From: JBFMHP01 sp964557295 | GTDB lineage: Bacteria > Pseudomonadota > Gammaproteobacteria > RBG-16-57-12 | DNA length: 64,000 nucleotides | Assembly (NCBI GenBank): GCA_964557295.1 | Contig: CAZKZP010000004.1 | Location: 1-64,000 of the forward strand | Direction: 5' to 3' | In this document: piece after piece, positions 18,898-27,860 of the stretch | Layout: each line of letters starts with the position of its first letter | Position numbering within the stretch: the first letter of the stretch is position 1 | Position numbers and translations under genes: made by a program | Notes under the pieces: generated by a model | What the model was told of the DNA's origin: nothing | Database searches by the model: none | Seen by the model: only the letters and a program-made list of their open reading frames with translations

Positions 18898-20099
18898 TGG
18901 TCACCGATGCGATGCGCTTTACCTTCACCACCTTTCGCGCGCATCGCCTGCGGCTGGCCTTGATGCTGCTGGCCACCGCCATCGGCGTGGCGGCGGTCGT
19001 GATGCTCGCCGCGCTGGGCGACGGCGCGCGGCGCTATGTGATCGAGCAATTCTCCTCGCTCGGCACGCATCTGGTCATCGTCTTTCCCGGAAAATCCGAG
19101 ACCACCGGCCCGATGCCGCCGGTCGTGGGCGAGGCCCCGCGCGATCTGACCATCGATGACGCGCTGGCCCTGCTGCGCATCCCCGGCGTCGATCGCATCG
19201 CGCCGATGAATATCGGAACCGCTCCGGTCGCCTGGCAGCGCCGCGAACGCGAAACCGTGATCCTGGGTTCGAGCAGCGAGATGCAAATCATTCAAGACAT
19301 GCAATTGGCCGAAGGCACCTTCCTGCCGCCGGGAGATATCCGTTCACCGATGCCGGTCGTGGTGATCGGTGCCACGGTGCGCAACGAACTGTTCGGCAAC
19401 CAGCCGGCCATCGGCGAATGGATCCGCATCGAGGATCGGCGCTTTCGCGTGATCGGCGTGATGCAGGCGCAAGGCACCTCGATGGGTTTCAATCGCGACG
19501 ATCTCGTGGTGATCCCCGTGCTCTCGGCCCAGCAGTTGTTCGACACCCCCTCGCTGTTTCGCATCCTGGTGCAAGCCAAAGGCCGCGATTACATTCCGCA
19601 GGTGCAGCAGGCCGTGATCGATGTCATCAAGAGCCGCCATGATGGCGATGAAGACGTGACCGTGATCACCCAAGACGCGGTGCTCGCCGCGTTCGATCGC
19701 ATCCTCAACGCGCTCACGATGACGATCACCGGCATCGCCAGCATCAGCCTGCTGGTGGCGGGCGTGCTGATCATGAACGTGATGCTGGTCTCGGTGAGCC
19801 AGCGCCGCGCCGAGATCGGCCTGCTCAAGGCGATCGGCGCCTCGGCGCGGCAGATCCGCTGGTTGTTCCTCACCGAGGCCGCGGTGCTCTCGCTCTGCGG
19901 CGGCCTCATCGGATTATTGCTCGGCAGCACCGCCGCCTGGCTGGTGCAGTGGTGGTATCCGGCGCTGGCGCTGAGCGCGCCACCGTGGGCGATTTTCGCC
20001 GCGCTGTTCGTCTGCCTGGGCAGCGGCATCTTGTTCGGCGTGCTGCCGGCCAAACGCGCGGCCACGCTCGATCCGGTGCGGGCGCTGGCGCGGAGGTGA
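18894..20099 (+). CDS. ABC transporter permease (MacB/FtsX type), first copy
   Basis: The 401-residue permease has the MacB architecture: one N-terminal membrane helix (about residues 17-38), a large periplasmic MacB_PCD domain and three C-terminal helices with the FtsX fold. The motif SQRRAEIGLLKAIGAS after the second helix is the usual cytoplasmic coupling segment. The start overlaps the ATPase gene. It differs clearly from the second permease, so the two probably form a heterodimer around a dimer of the ATPase. Confidence 0.9.
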   Translation: MMVTDAMRFTFTTFRAHRLRLALMLLATAIGVAAVVMLAALGDGARRYVIEQFSSLGTHLVIVFPGKSETTGPMPPVVGEAPRDLTIDDALALLRIPGVDRIAPMNIGTAPVAWQRRERETVILGSSSEMQIIQDMQLAEGTFLPPGDIRSPMPVVVIGATVRNELFGNQPAIGEWIRIEDRRFRVIGVMQAQGTSMGFNRDDLVVIPVLSAQQLFDTPSLFRILVQAKGRDYIPQVQQAVIDVIKSRHDGDEDVTVITQDAVLAAFDRILNALTMTITGIASISLLVAGVLIMNVMLVSVSQRRAEIGLLKAIGASARQIRWLFLTEAAVLSLCGGLIGLLLGSTAAWLVQWWYPALALSAPPWAIFAALFVCLGSGILFGVLPAKRAATLDPVRALARR

Positions 20100-20112
20100 G
20101 GTCATTGCCGTT

Positions 20113-20192
20113 GTTAACCGGCAATAGCCTGTTGCCCCCTCTCCCGCAGGCGGGAGAGGGAATCACACCAAGATTTGATTTGATGCCGGCTG
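20113..20192. repeat. Short copy of the modular intergenic repeat
   Basis: TTAACCGGCA, a CCCCCTCTCCCGC/GCGGGAGAGGG hairpin, and AATCACACCAAGATTTGATT followed by TGATGCCGG make a reduced form with one hairpin. It lies between the two permease genes of one operon, within about 220 bases of non-coding DNA. Confidence 0.65.
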
Positions 20193-20317
20193 AATACATC
20201 CCGCAGTTAACCGCTGCTTTGGAGAGTTAAAAAGTATGGTGAGATGGCACATGTGCGCCTCGTCTGGCACGAAACAGAACGCACCCGGCGTGGCGTTCGA
20301 CTCCCGGCGTTAGGATC

Positions 20318-21517
20318 ATGGCGCTGAACGATCTGTTGCGTCTGGCCTTCGGCAGCGTGTTCAGCTATCGCTTCCGCTCGATGCTCACCGCGCTCGGCAT
20401 CGCCATCGGCATCGCCGCCGTGGTGCTGCTGACCTCGATCGGCGAAGGCATCCATCGCTTCGTGCTCGCCGAGTTCAGTCAATTCGGCACGCACATCCTC
20501 GCCATCAGTCCCGGCAAGACCATGACCCACGGCGCCTCGCCCGGCATGTTCGGCACCACGCGGCCGCTGACCATCGACGATGCCGAGGCCCTGCGCCGCG
20601 TGCCGCACGTGTTGGCCTCGGTGCCTGTGGTGCAAGGCACCGCCAAGGTCAAAAGCGGTAACGCCGCACGCGATACGATGGTGCTCGGCGTCGGCGCCGA
20701 TACGCTCAAGGTCTGGAGCCTCAAGGTTGAACTCGGTGAATTTCTGCCGCAGGAAGATCCGCGCAGCGCGCGCGCCTTCGTGGTTCTGGGCCACAAGGTG
20801 TGGCAGGAACTCTTCGCAGGCGCCAATCCCGTGGGCGCGCGGGTACAGATCAGCGATGAACGCTACCGGGTCATCGGCGTCATGGAATCCAAGGGGCAGA
20901 TCCTCGGCTTCGACATGGATGACGCGGTCTACATCCCCACCTCCAAAGCGCAGTCCATGTTCAATCGCGACAGCGTGATGGAGATCGACTTGCTCTACGC
21001 ATCCCAGGCCGAGGTGCGTGATGTGATCGCCGCGGTCACCGCGTTGCTCATCCAGCGTCACAGCCGCGACGACTTCACCATCATCACCCAGGAAGAGATG
21101 CTCGACGTGCTGTCCTCCGTATTGGACACCATCACCTTCGCAGTCGCAGCGATCGGCGGCATCTCGCTGCTGGTCGGCGGCATCGGCGTGTTGACCATCA
21201 TGACCATCGCCGTGAACGAACGCACCTCCGAGGTCGGGCTGTTGCGCGCCCTCGGCGCGCGCCGCGTGCAGATCCTGTGGCTGTTTCTCGCCGAGGCCAT
21301 CGTGCTCGCCTTGGTCGGCGGACTGGCGGGATTGTGCTTTGGCATCGGTGGCGCGCTGCTGCTCGATGTCTTGATTCCCGCCTTGCCGGTGAACATCGCC
21401 TGGGGCTACGTGCTCGCCTCGGTATTACTCTCCGGCGCCATCGGCATGATCGCCGGCGTGGTGCCGGCGCAACGCGCCGCGCGCCTCGATCCGGTGGAGG
21501 CGCTGCGGGCGGAATAA
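20318..21517 (+). CDS. ABC transporter permease (MacB/FtsX type), second copy
   Basis: The 399-residue permease has the same architecture as its upstream partner: N-terminal helix, MacB_PCD periplasmic domain, and three C-terminal helices with the coupling segment VNERTSEVGLLRALGARR. The N-terminal YRFRSMLTALGIAIGIAAVVLL is typical. About 220 bases with a hairpin repeat separate it from the first permease, so its expression could be lower or come from its own promoter. Two non-identical permeases with one ATPase suggest an asymmetric pump. Confidence 0.9.
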   Translation: MALNDLLRLAFGSVFSYRFRSMLTALGIAIGIAAVVLLTSIGEGIHRFVLAEFSQFGTHILAISPGKTMTHGASPGMFGTTRPLTIDDAEALRRVPHVLASVPVVQGTAKVKSGNAARDTMVLGVGADTLKVWSLKVELGEFLPQEDPRSARAFVVLGHKVWQELFAGANPVGARVQISDERYRVIGVMESKGQILGFDMDDAVYIPTSKAQSMFNRDSVMEIDLLYASQAEVRDVIAAVTALLIQRHSRDDFTIITQEEMLDVLSSVLDTITFAVAAIGGISLLVGGIGVLTIMTIAVNERTSEVGLLRALGARRVQILWLFLAEAIVLALVGGLAGLCFGIGGALLLDVLIPALPVNIAWGYVLASVLLSGAIGMIAGVVPAQRAARLDPVEALRAE

Positions 21518-21537
21518 GACCGACGGCATGAATGGGT

Positions 21538-21612
21538 GTAGGAGCCATCTTCAGATGGCGAAAAGGGCTACATAATTTCGGCGTCGTATCGCATGCTGAA
21601 GCATGCTCCTAC
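21538..21612. repeat. REP-like inverted pair with a third fragment
   Basis: GTAGGAGCCATCTTCAGATG at 21538 and an inverted unit ending GCATGCTCCTAC at 21612 form a facing pair with different cores. A truncated unit (CAGGAGCCATCTTCAG) follows at 21632-21647. The whole 21518-21809 gap otherwise shows no gene. Confidence 0.65.
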
Positions 21613-21809
21613 ATCGAACGTAAGAATTGGCGCAGGAGCCATCTTCAGCACTGTAGGTTAAGCTGAACTTGCGAAGCCCAACGTGTTCCTCCGCTGCCGC
21701 ATAGAACACGCAATGATTGGCCTATCCCTCGTGAATATTGGATTTTCTACGTCGACCTACCGCACCGTGGGAGCCGCCGACTTTAGATGACGATTTTGGC
21801 AACTCAAAA

Positions 21810-24800
21810 TCACCGCCCCCCAAGAAAACCCGCCAATGCCGTCAAGGTGTGCGTCGCGCGTTTGCGCCGCAGCAGATCATCCACCATCCCCTGCGCCACT
21901 ACCTTGCCGCCCGCCTCACCGCCTTCCGGCCCCATGTCGATCAGCCAATCGGCCTCGGCGATCACATCGAGATTGTGTTCGATCACCACCACGGTGTTGC
22001 CCGCGTCGACCAGGCGATGCAGCACGCGGATCAGGCGCTCGACATCGGCCATGTGCAGGCCCACCGTCGGTTCATCGAGGATGTACATGGTATGTTCGCG
22101 CCGGCTGCGCGCGCGCGGCTTCTCTGAGGCATCGTCCAACACGGGTTTGGCCTTGGCCAGCTCGGTGACCAGTTTGATGCGCTGCGCCTCGCCGCCGCTC
22201 AAGGTCGGGCTTTGCTGCCCGAGCGTGAGATAGCCGAGTCCGACATCCTGCAACAAGCGCAGGGCGTGATGGATGCCTTGATGCGCGGCGAAAAACGCCA
22301 CCGCCTCATCGATGCTCATCAAGAGCACCTCGGCGATGCTCTTGTCCTTGTAGCGCACCATCAAGGTCTCTTGATTGAAGCGCGCGCCGCCGCACACCTC
22401 GCACGGCACCTTCACATCGGGGAGAAAACTCATCTCGATCTTCTTCATCCCCTGGCCTTCGCACTCGGCGCAGCGGCCTTCGGCGACGTTGAAGGAAAAC
22501 CGGCTCGCGCCGTAACCGCGCAGCCGCGCCTCGTTGGTCTGCGAGTACAGCCGGCGGATGTGATCCCACAGGCCGATATAAGTCGCCGGACACGAGCGCG
22601 GCGTCTTGCCGATCGGTGTTTGATCGACCTCGAGCACGCGCGAGATCCCTTCCCATCCGCTCAGCGCGGCGCACCCGTGCAAGGCAACGGCTGGGTGTTT
22701 GCGCGTCTGACTGAGCAAGCGCTTGAGATTCTCGTGCAGCACCTGGCGCACCAGCGTGCTCTTGCCGGAGCCGGAGACGCCCGTGACACACACCAGGCGT
22801 TGCAGCGGCAAGGCCAGCGTCACCGCCTTGAGATTATTCAGCCCGGCGCCGACGATCGACAGCGTCGCATCGGTCTTGAGATTCGTCGGGCGCCGCTCCA
22901 CCACCGGATGGACCAGCGGCGCGCGCAAACACTGTCCGGTGATCGATTGCTTGCTGCGCAGCAGATCCTTGAGCGTGCCCTGTACCACCACCTGCCCGCC
23001 GTTGACTCCGGCGCCGGGACCGATGTCGATGATGTGCTCGGCGCGACGAATGGTATCGGCATCGTGCTCGACCACGACGATGGTATTGCCCTTGCCTTCG
23101 AGCTTGGCCAAGGTGTCGAGCAACATCGCGTTATCACGCGGGTGCAGCCCGATGGTCGGCTCATCGAGGATGTAACACACGCCGCGCAGATTGGAGCCGA
23201 GTTGCGCGGCGAGCCGGATGCGCTGCGCCTCGCCGCCGGACAAGGTCGGCGCGGCGCGATCCAGCGATAAATATCCCAAGCCGACTTCCTGCAGGAACAG
23301 CAAGCGCGCCCGCATCTCGTTGAGCAAATCGCGCGCGATCTCGCCGCTGCGCCCGCGCAACTTCAAGCGCGCGAAATAACGCTGCGCCGCGGCCACCGGC
23401 ATGGCGGCGAAGTCGGCGATCGAGCGCTCATTAAAATACACCGCCAGGGCCTCGTGCTTGAGCCGTTTTCCCTCGCAGCTCGGGCACGGCTGCTCCTCGC
23501 CTTCGAAAAATTCCGTCCAAGTGAGTTCCTCGCCGGTCTGCTCGGCATCGAAGCCACTGAGCTTCAAGCCGGTGCCGTAACAACGCTCGCACCAGCCGTG
23601 CTTGGAATTATAGGAGAACAGACGCGGGTCCAATTCCTCGAAGCCGCGCCCGCAACTCGGGCAGGAACGCTTGGTGGAAAACACCGCCTCGCGCGCGGCT
23701 TTACCTTTAGCGCCGACCACACCGATCTGCACGATGCCGTTGCCGAATTGAAGTGCGTGCTCCAGCGCCGCGCGCAGCGCCACCTCCTTGTTCGGCTGCA
23801 CCTTCAGCGTCGCCAGCGGCAGCTCGATGTCGTGCTCCTGGTAACGATCCAGACGCGGCCACTGCGCCGTGGGCAACAACTCACCGTCCACGCGCAGATG
23901 CGGAAAACCGCGCGCCTCCGCCCACTTCGCCAGATCGGTGTAATACCCCTTGCGCGCCACCACCAGCGGGGCGAACACCTGGATCGTCTTGCCACGATAG
24001 TCGCGCATGACCTGCGCCTGGATCGCCGCCGGGGTCTGCGGCTCGATCGGTACCGCGCATTCCGGGCAATGCTGCACGCCGAGTTTCACGAACAGTAGGC
24101 GCAGGAAGTGATAGATCTCGGTCAGCGTCGCCACCGTGCTCTTTCTGCCGCCGCGCGAGGTGCGCTGTTCGATCGCCACCGTCGGCGGGATGCCGGTCAC
24201 GGCATCCACATCGGGGCGCGCCGCCGGTTGCACGAATTGACGCGCATAGGCGTTGAGCGATTCCAGATAACGGCGCTGGCCTTCGGCGAACAGGATGTCG
24301 AAGGCCACGGTGCTCTTGCCGCTGCCGCTCAAGCCGGTGATCACGGTGAAGCGCTCGCGCGGGATGGTGATGTCGATGTTCTTCAGATTGTGCTCGCGCG
24401 CATGATGGATCACGATGTCCTTGCGTGCGCGCGCAGCCGGCGCGCGTTCCGCCTGCGGCGCGACGAACATCGCAGCGCCCTGTTGCAGCTGTCGTTGATA
24501 CTCGCGCAACGACCGCCCCGTGTGGCTGGCGGCACACTCCATGACCGTGTGCGGCGTGCCGCAGACGATCACCGCCCCGCCCGCCTCGCCGCCTTCCGGC
24601 CCCAGGTCGATGATCCAATCCGCAGCGCCGATCACATCGAGATTGTGTTCGATCACCAGCACCGAATGGCCTTGCGCGAGCAGTCGCGCGAATGATTGGA
24701 GCAGCTTGGCGATGTCGTCGAAATGCAAGCCGGTGGTGGGTTCATCGAACAGGAACAGCAGGGATTCTTCCGCCGCGCCACTGGCGACCTCGGCCAGATA

Positions 24801-27350
24801 GCCGGCGAGTTTCAGCCGCTGCGCCTCGCCGCCGGACAAGGTCGGCACCGGCTGACCAAGCTTGAGGTATTCCAGCCCCACCGCCGCGAGCGGTTGCAGG
24901 CCGCGGATCACCTCGGGCTGATCGGCGAAAAAGCTCAGCGCCTCGGCGACGGTCAGCTCCAATATCTCGGCGATCGACTTGCTCACGCGCTGCGCGACAT
25001 CCTGCAACTTGATCTCCAGGATCTCGGGCCGATAGCGCTTGCCGTCGCATTCCGCGCAGCGGATATACACATCGCTCAAGAACTGCATCTCGACATGCTC
25101 GAACCCGTTGCCGCCGCAGAGCGGGCAGCGTCCGTCACCCGAATTGAAACTGAAGGTGCCGGCGGTGTAGTCGCACGCCTTCGCCTGGGGCGTGGCGGCG
25201 TAGAGCTTGCGGATGGCGTCCCACGCGCCGACGTAGCTGGCGGGATTCGAGCGCGTGGTCTTGCCGATCGGCGATTGATCCACCAGCACCACCGCGTGTA
25301 TGTGCTGATGGCCTTTGATGAGCCGATGGCGCCCGGCGGGATCCTTCGGTTTGCCCTTGAGCTTGGCCAGTGCGTTGTACAACACATCTTGAATCAAGGT
25401 CGACTTGCCGGAGCCGCTCACGCCGGTGACGCACACCAGTTGATTGAGCGGAATGCGCACATCGATATTTTTCAGATTGTTTTCGGCCGCGCCGCACACC
25501 TCGATGAAACGCTCACGCCCGCCGCGCGCCGCACGCGCCAGTCCGACCTGCACCTGTTTTTTTCCGTTGAGATATTGCGCCGTCAAGGAGCGCCGTGCTT
25601 TCAACAGGCCCGCCGCATTGCCGTAGTAGACGATCTCGCCGCCGCGCTCGCCCGGCCCCGGCCCGATGTCGAGGATTCGATCGGCGGCCAGGATCACCTG
25701 CGGATCGTGTTCGACCACCACCAAGGTATTGCCGGCATCGCGCAGTTTTTTCAGGATCTTGATCACGCGCGCCATATCGCGCGGATGCAGACCGATCGAC
25801 GGCTCATCGAGCACGAACAAGGTGTTGACCAGCGAGGTGCCGAGCGCCGTAGTCAGATTGATGCGCTGCACCTCGCCGCCGCTCAAGCTGCGCGACTGGC
25901 GGTCCAGCGTGAGATAGCCCAGGCCCACATCGACCAGATAGTTCAGGCGCGTGCGGATCTCGCCGAGCAGCAGATCGGTGGCCTGATCCAAGGGCGCGGG
26001 CAGCGCGAGCTGTTGAAAAAACTTAAGCACCTTTTCCAGCGGCAATTGCATCACATCGTGCAGATTCAATCCCGGCAGCTGGGCGAAGTTTTTCGCCGAG
26101 ACTCGCACCGACGCCGGTTTGAAACGCTGACCGGCGGGCACCACCTGTTCGGCATTCTCCCGGCTGCCCACGCGCCAATTCAGCGCCTCGGGTTTCAGGC
26201 GCGCGCCGTGGCAGGCGGGGCACACGTTGTAGGCGCGATACTTGGAGAGCAGCACACGGATGTGCATCTTGTAGCTTTTGGTTTCGAGCCAGTCGAAGAA
26301 GCGCTGCGCGCCATACCACACGCCGTCATCCCAATGACCCTCGCCGGCGATCACCCACTCCTGTTGCGCCGCGCTGAGCTTGCGCCACGGCACATCGGTG
26401 GGAATGCCGCGCCGCTTGGCGAAGCGCATCAGATCATCCTGGCACACGCGATTGCTCTCGGTCTGCCATGGTTTGATCGCGCCTTCGGAGAGCGTCTTGC
26501 CCTCATCGGGAATCACCAGGCGATAATCGATGCCGATGGTGCGACCAAAACCGCGGCAGGTCTCGCACGCCCCGATCGGCGAGNNNNNNNNNNGATCTTG
26601 ATAGGCGATGTCGCAATCCGGGCAATGCAGATCGGCGGAAAATCGCCACGGTTTGCCCGCCTGGCGCTGCTCATCGAGCGGATACAACTGCACCCGCCCA
26701 TGCCCGACCTGGAAGGCCCGCTCCAGCGCCTCGATCAGACGATCGCGCTTGTCCGCGCCAAGACGCAACCGATCCTGGATCACCTCCAGCGTCTGCGCCG
26801 ATGCGCGGTGGATGCGGGTGTAACCCTGATTGGCGAGGAAGCCCTTTATCTCGTCGGCGCTGAAATTCTCCGGCACCTTGACCGTGAAGGTGATCAACAC
26901 CACCGGCGCGGCGGCGTCATCCGTGATGACCTGCCGGGCGATGCTCTCCGGCGTGTCGCGCCGCACATGCCGGCCGCAGCCGTGGCAATACAGATCGGCC
27001 GCGCGCGCGAACAGCAGCTTGAGATGATCGTTCAACTCGGTCATGGTGCCGACGGTCGAGCGCGAGGTGCGCACCGGATTGGTCTGATCGATGGCGATCG
27101 CCGGCAGGATGCCCTCGATGCGTTCGAGTTTCGGTTTGTCCATGCGATCGAGGAATTGCCGCGCATAGGGCGAGAAGGTCTCGACATAACGGCGCTGACC
27201 TTCTGCATACAGCGTGTCGAAGGCCAGCGAGGACTTGCCGGAGCCGCTCACGCCGGTGATCACAATCAGCTCGCCCAGCGGCAGTTTGAGATCCAGGTTC
27301 TTCAGATTGTTCTGACAAGCGCCTTTTATGAAAATGAAATCGCGGCTCAT
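21810..27350 (-). CDS. Tandem-fused UvrA-like ATPase (UvrA2 type)
   Basis: This huge protein (about 1,846 residues plus a gap) is two UvrA sequences in one chain. Four Walker A motifs (GVSGSGKSS near residue 33, GVSGSGKST, GLSGSGKST, GVSGSGKST) and four LSGGE signatures give four ATP-binding heads, enough for an intramolecular UvrA dimer. Zn modules typical of UvrA occur in both halves. Fused UvrA of about 1,790 residues is known in Chlamydia. The role is probably excision repair or damage tolerance alongside the normal UvrA at 1.7 kb. The start at 27350 (MSRDFIFIKG) has a weak AAGAG site; an ATG at 27380 has none. Ten N at 26584-26593 interrupt the first half. Confidence 0.9.
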   Translation of the reverse strand: MSRDFIFIKGACQNNLKNLDLKLPLGELIVITGVSGSGKSSLAFDTLYAEGQRRYVETFSPYARQFLDRMDKPKLERIEGILPAIAIDQTNPVRTSRSTVGTMTELNDHLKLLFARAADLYCHGCGRHVRRDTPESIARQVITDDAAAPVVLITFTVKVPENFSADEIKGFLANQGYTRIHRASAQTLEVIQDRLRLGADKRDRLIEALERAFQVGHGRVQLYPLDEQRQAGKPWRFSADLHCPDCDIAYQDXXXXSPIGACETCRGFGRTIGIDYRLVIPDEGKTLSEGAIKPWQTESNRVCQDDLMRFAKRRGIPTDVPWRKLSAAQQEWVIAGEGHWDDGVWYGAQRFFDWLETKSYKMHIRVLLSKYRAYNVCPACHGARLKPEALNWRVGSRENAEQVVPAGQRFKPASVRVSAKNFAQLPGLNLHDVMQLPLEKVLKFFQQLALPAPLDQATDLLLGEIRTRLNYLVDVGLGYLTLDRQSRSLSGGEVQRINLTTALGTSLVNTLFVLDEPSIGLHPRDMARVIKILKKLRDAGNTLVVVEHDPQVILAADRILDIGPGPGERGGEIVYYGNAAGLLKARRSLTAQYLNGKKQVQVGLARAARGGRERFIEVCGAAENNLKNIDVRIPLNQLVCVTGVSGSGKSTLIQDVLYNALAKLKGKPKDPAGRHRLIKGHQHIHAVVLVDQSPIGKTTRSNPASYVGAWDAIRKLYAATPQAKACDYTAGTFSFNSGDGRCPLCGGNGFEHVEMQFLSDVYIRCAECDGKRYRPEILEIKLQDVAQRVSKSIAEILELTVAEALSFFADQPEVIRGLQPLAAVGLEYLKLGQPVPTLSGGEAQRLKLAGYLAEVASGAAEESLLFLFDEPTTGLHFDDIAKLLQSFARLLAQGHSVLVIEHNLDVIGAADWIIDLGPEGGEAGGAVIVCGTPHTVMECAASHTGRSLREYQRQLQQGAAMFVAPQAERAPAARARKDIVIHHAREHNLKNIDITIPRERFTVITGLSGSGKSTVAFDILFAEGQRRYLESLNAYARQFVQPAARPDVDAVTGIPPTVAIEQRTSRGGRKSTVATLTEIYHFLRLLFVKLGVQHCPECAVPIEPQTPAAIQAQVMRDYRGKTIQVFAPLVVARKGYYTDLAKWAEARGFPHLRVDGELLPTAQWPRLDRYQEHDIELPLATLKVQPNKEVALRAALEHALQFGNGIVQIGVVGAKGKAAREAVFSTKRSCPSCGRGFEELDPRLFSYNSKHGWCERCYGTGLKLSGFDAEQTGEELTWTEFFEGEEQPCPSCEGKRLKHEALAVYFNERSIADFAAMPVAAAQRYFARLKLRGRSGEIARDLLNEMRARLLFLQEVGLGYLSLDRAAPTLSGGEAQRIRLAAQLGSNLRGVCYILDEPTIGLHPRDNAMLLDTLAKLEGKGNTIVVVEHDADTIRRAEHIIDIGPGAGVNGGQVVVQGTLKDLLRSKQSITGQCLRAPLVHPVVERRPTNLKTDATLSIVGAGLNNLKAVTLALPLQRLVCVTGVSGSGKSTLVRQVLHENLKRLLSQTRKHPAVALHGCAALSGWEGISRVLEVDQTPIGKTPRSCPATYIGLWDHIRRLYSQTNEARLRGYGASRFSFNVAEGRCAECEGQGMKKIEMSFLPDVKVPCEVCGGARFNQETLMVRYKDKSIAEVLLMSIDEAVAFFAAHQGIHHALRLLQDVGLGYLTLGQQSPTLSGGEAQRIKLVTELAKAKPVLDDASEKPRARSRREHTMYILDEPTVGLHMADVERLIRVLHRLVDAGNTVVVIEHNLDVIAEADWLIDMGPEGGEAGGKVVAQGMVDDLLRRKRATHTLTALAGFLGGR
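26584..26593. other. Assembly gap inside the tandem UvrA
   Basis: Ten N. The frame is kept on both sides, between YQD and SPIGAC. UvrA proteins normally have about nine residues here (the LFSFN segment), so the true gap is probably near 25 bases; ten is a placeholder. Confidence 0.8.
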
Positions 27351-27411
27351 GATCGCTCTTCTATCGATGTGGTTGCGCATCTGACATACTATGCCGATTG
27401 AACAAATATTA

Positions 27412-27645
27412 TTGAACCGGCAGCAAAATAGGTCTGCATTTTCACCCTCTCCCGCAGGCGGGAGAGGGACGGGGTGAGGGGCCCAAAGTGACCGATGCTC
27501 TTATTTGACTCCCTCACCCTGACCCTCTCGACTCGGGTTCCAGGCTTTGTCTTACCGACTCCATCCATGGAGTCGTCCCTAGGGGAGAGGGAACTTGTGC
27601 AGTGATTGGGTTGCACTGACAGAGATTTTTTGTCGCAGGGTTAAT
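27412..27645. repeat. Modular intergenic repeat with a 47-bp hairpin cassette
   Basis: This copy has diverged ends (TTGAACCGGCA and GCAGGGTTAA), a CCCTCTCCCGC/GCGGGAGAGGG hairpin and a second arm. The second arm's loop is interrupted by 47 bases at 27530-27576, ending in the small palindrome GACTCCATCCATGGAGTC followed by GT. The CATCCATG...AGTCGT tail is shared with a 48-base cassette at 30205-30252. Confidence 0.7.
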
Positions 27646-27650
27646 AGTTA

Positions 27651-27833
27651 TTAACCTGGCGGTTAAATACCTCTGCTGCATACGCAAGAAGTTCCTTCTC
27701 CCCGAGGGAGAAGGACAGGATGAGGGGAATAAAATCAATGCATTAACTTCCCTCACCCTAGCCCTCTACCCTAAAGGGCATAAATCCCAGAGGGAGAGGG
27801 AATGACACCAGATTTAATTTGATGCCAGGTTAA
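27651..27833. repeat. Modular intergenic repeat with the 18-bp cassette
   Basis: The 183-bp element has 10-bp perfect terminal inverted repeats (TTAACCTGGC at 27651-27660, GCCAGGTTAA at 27824-27833). It is the reverse orientation of the copy at 30088. Its CCCTCT/CCC hairpin arm carries an 18-base insert, ACCCTAAAGGGCATAAAT, at 27768-27785. Confidence 0.8.
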
Positions 27834-27860
27834 TAGAATCCACCGCCTACGAGCACTGCA

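Larger units (their letters stand above)
27381..27860. other. Intergenic region filled by two repeat copies
   Basis: No gene is present between the divergent tandem uvrA and VanZ-like genes. Nearly all of it is two copies of the modular repeat back to back; promoters for both genes must lie in the edges. Confidence 0.6.

Noticed and set aside
24696..27401. Plus-strand open frame of 901 codons opposite the tandem uvrA
   Set aside because: Antisense shadow with repetitive His/Arg/Ala/Gln composition; the minus-strand UvrA motifs are unmistakable.
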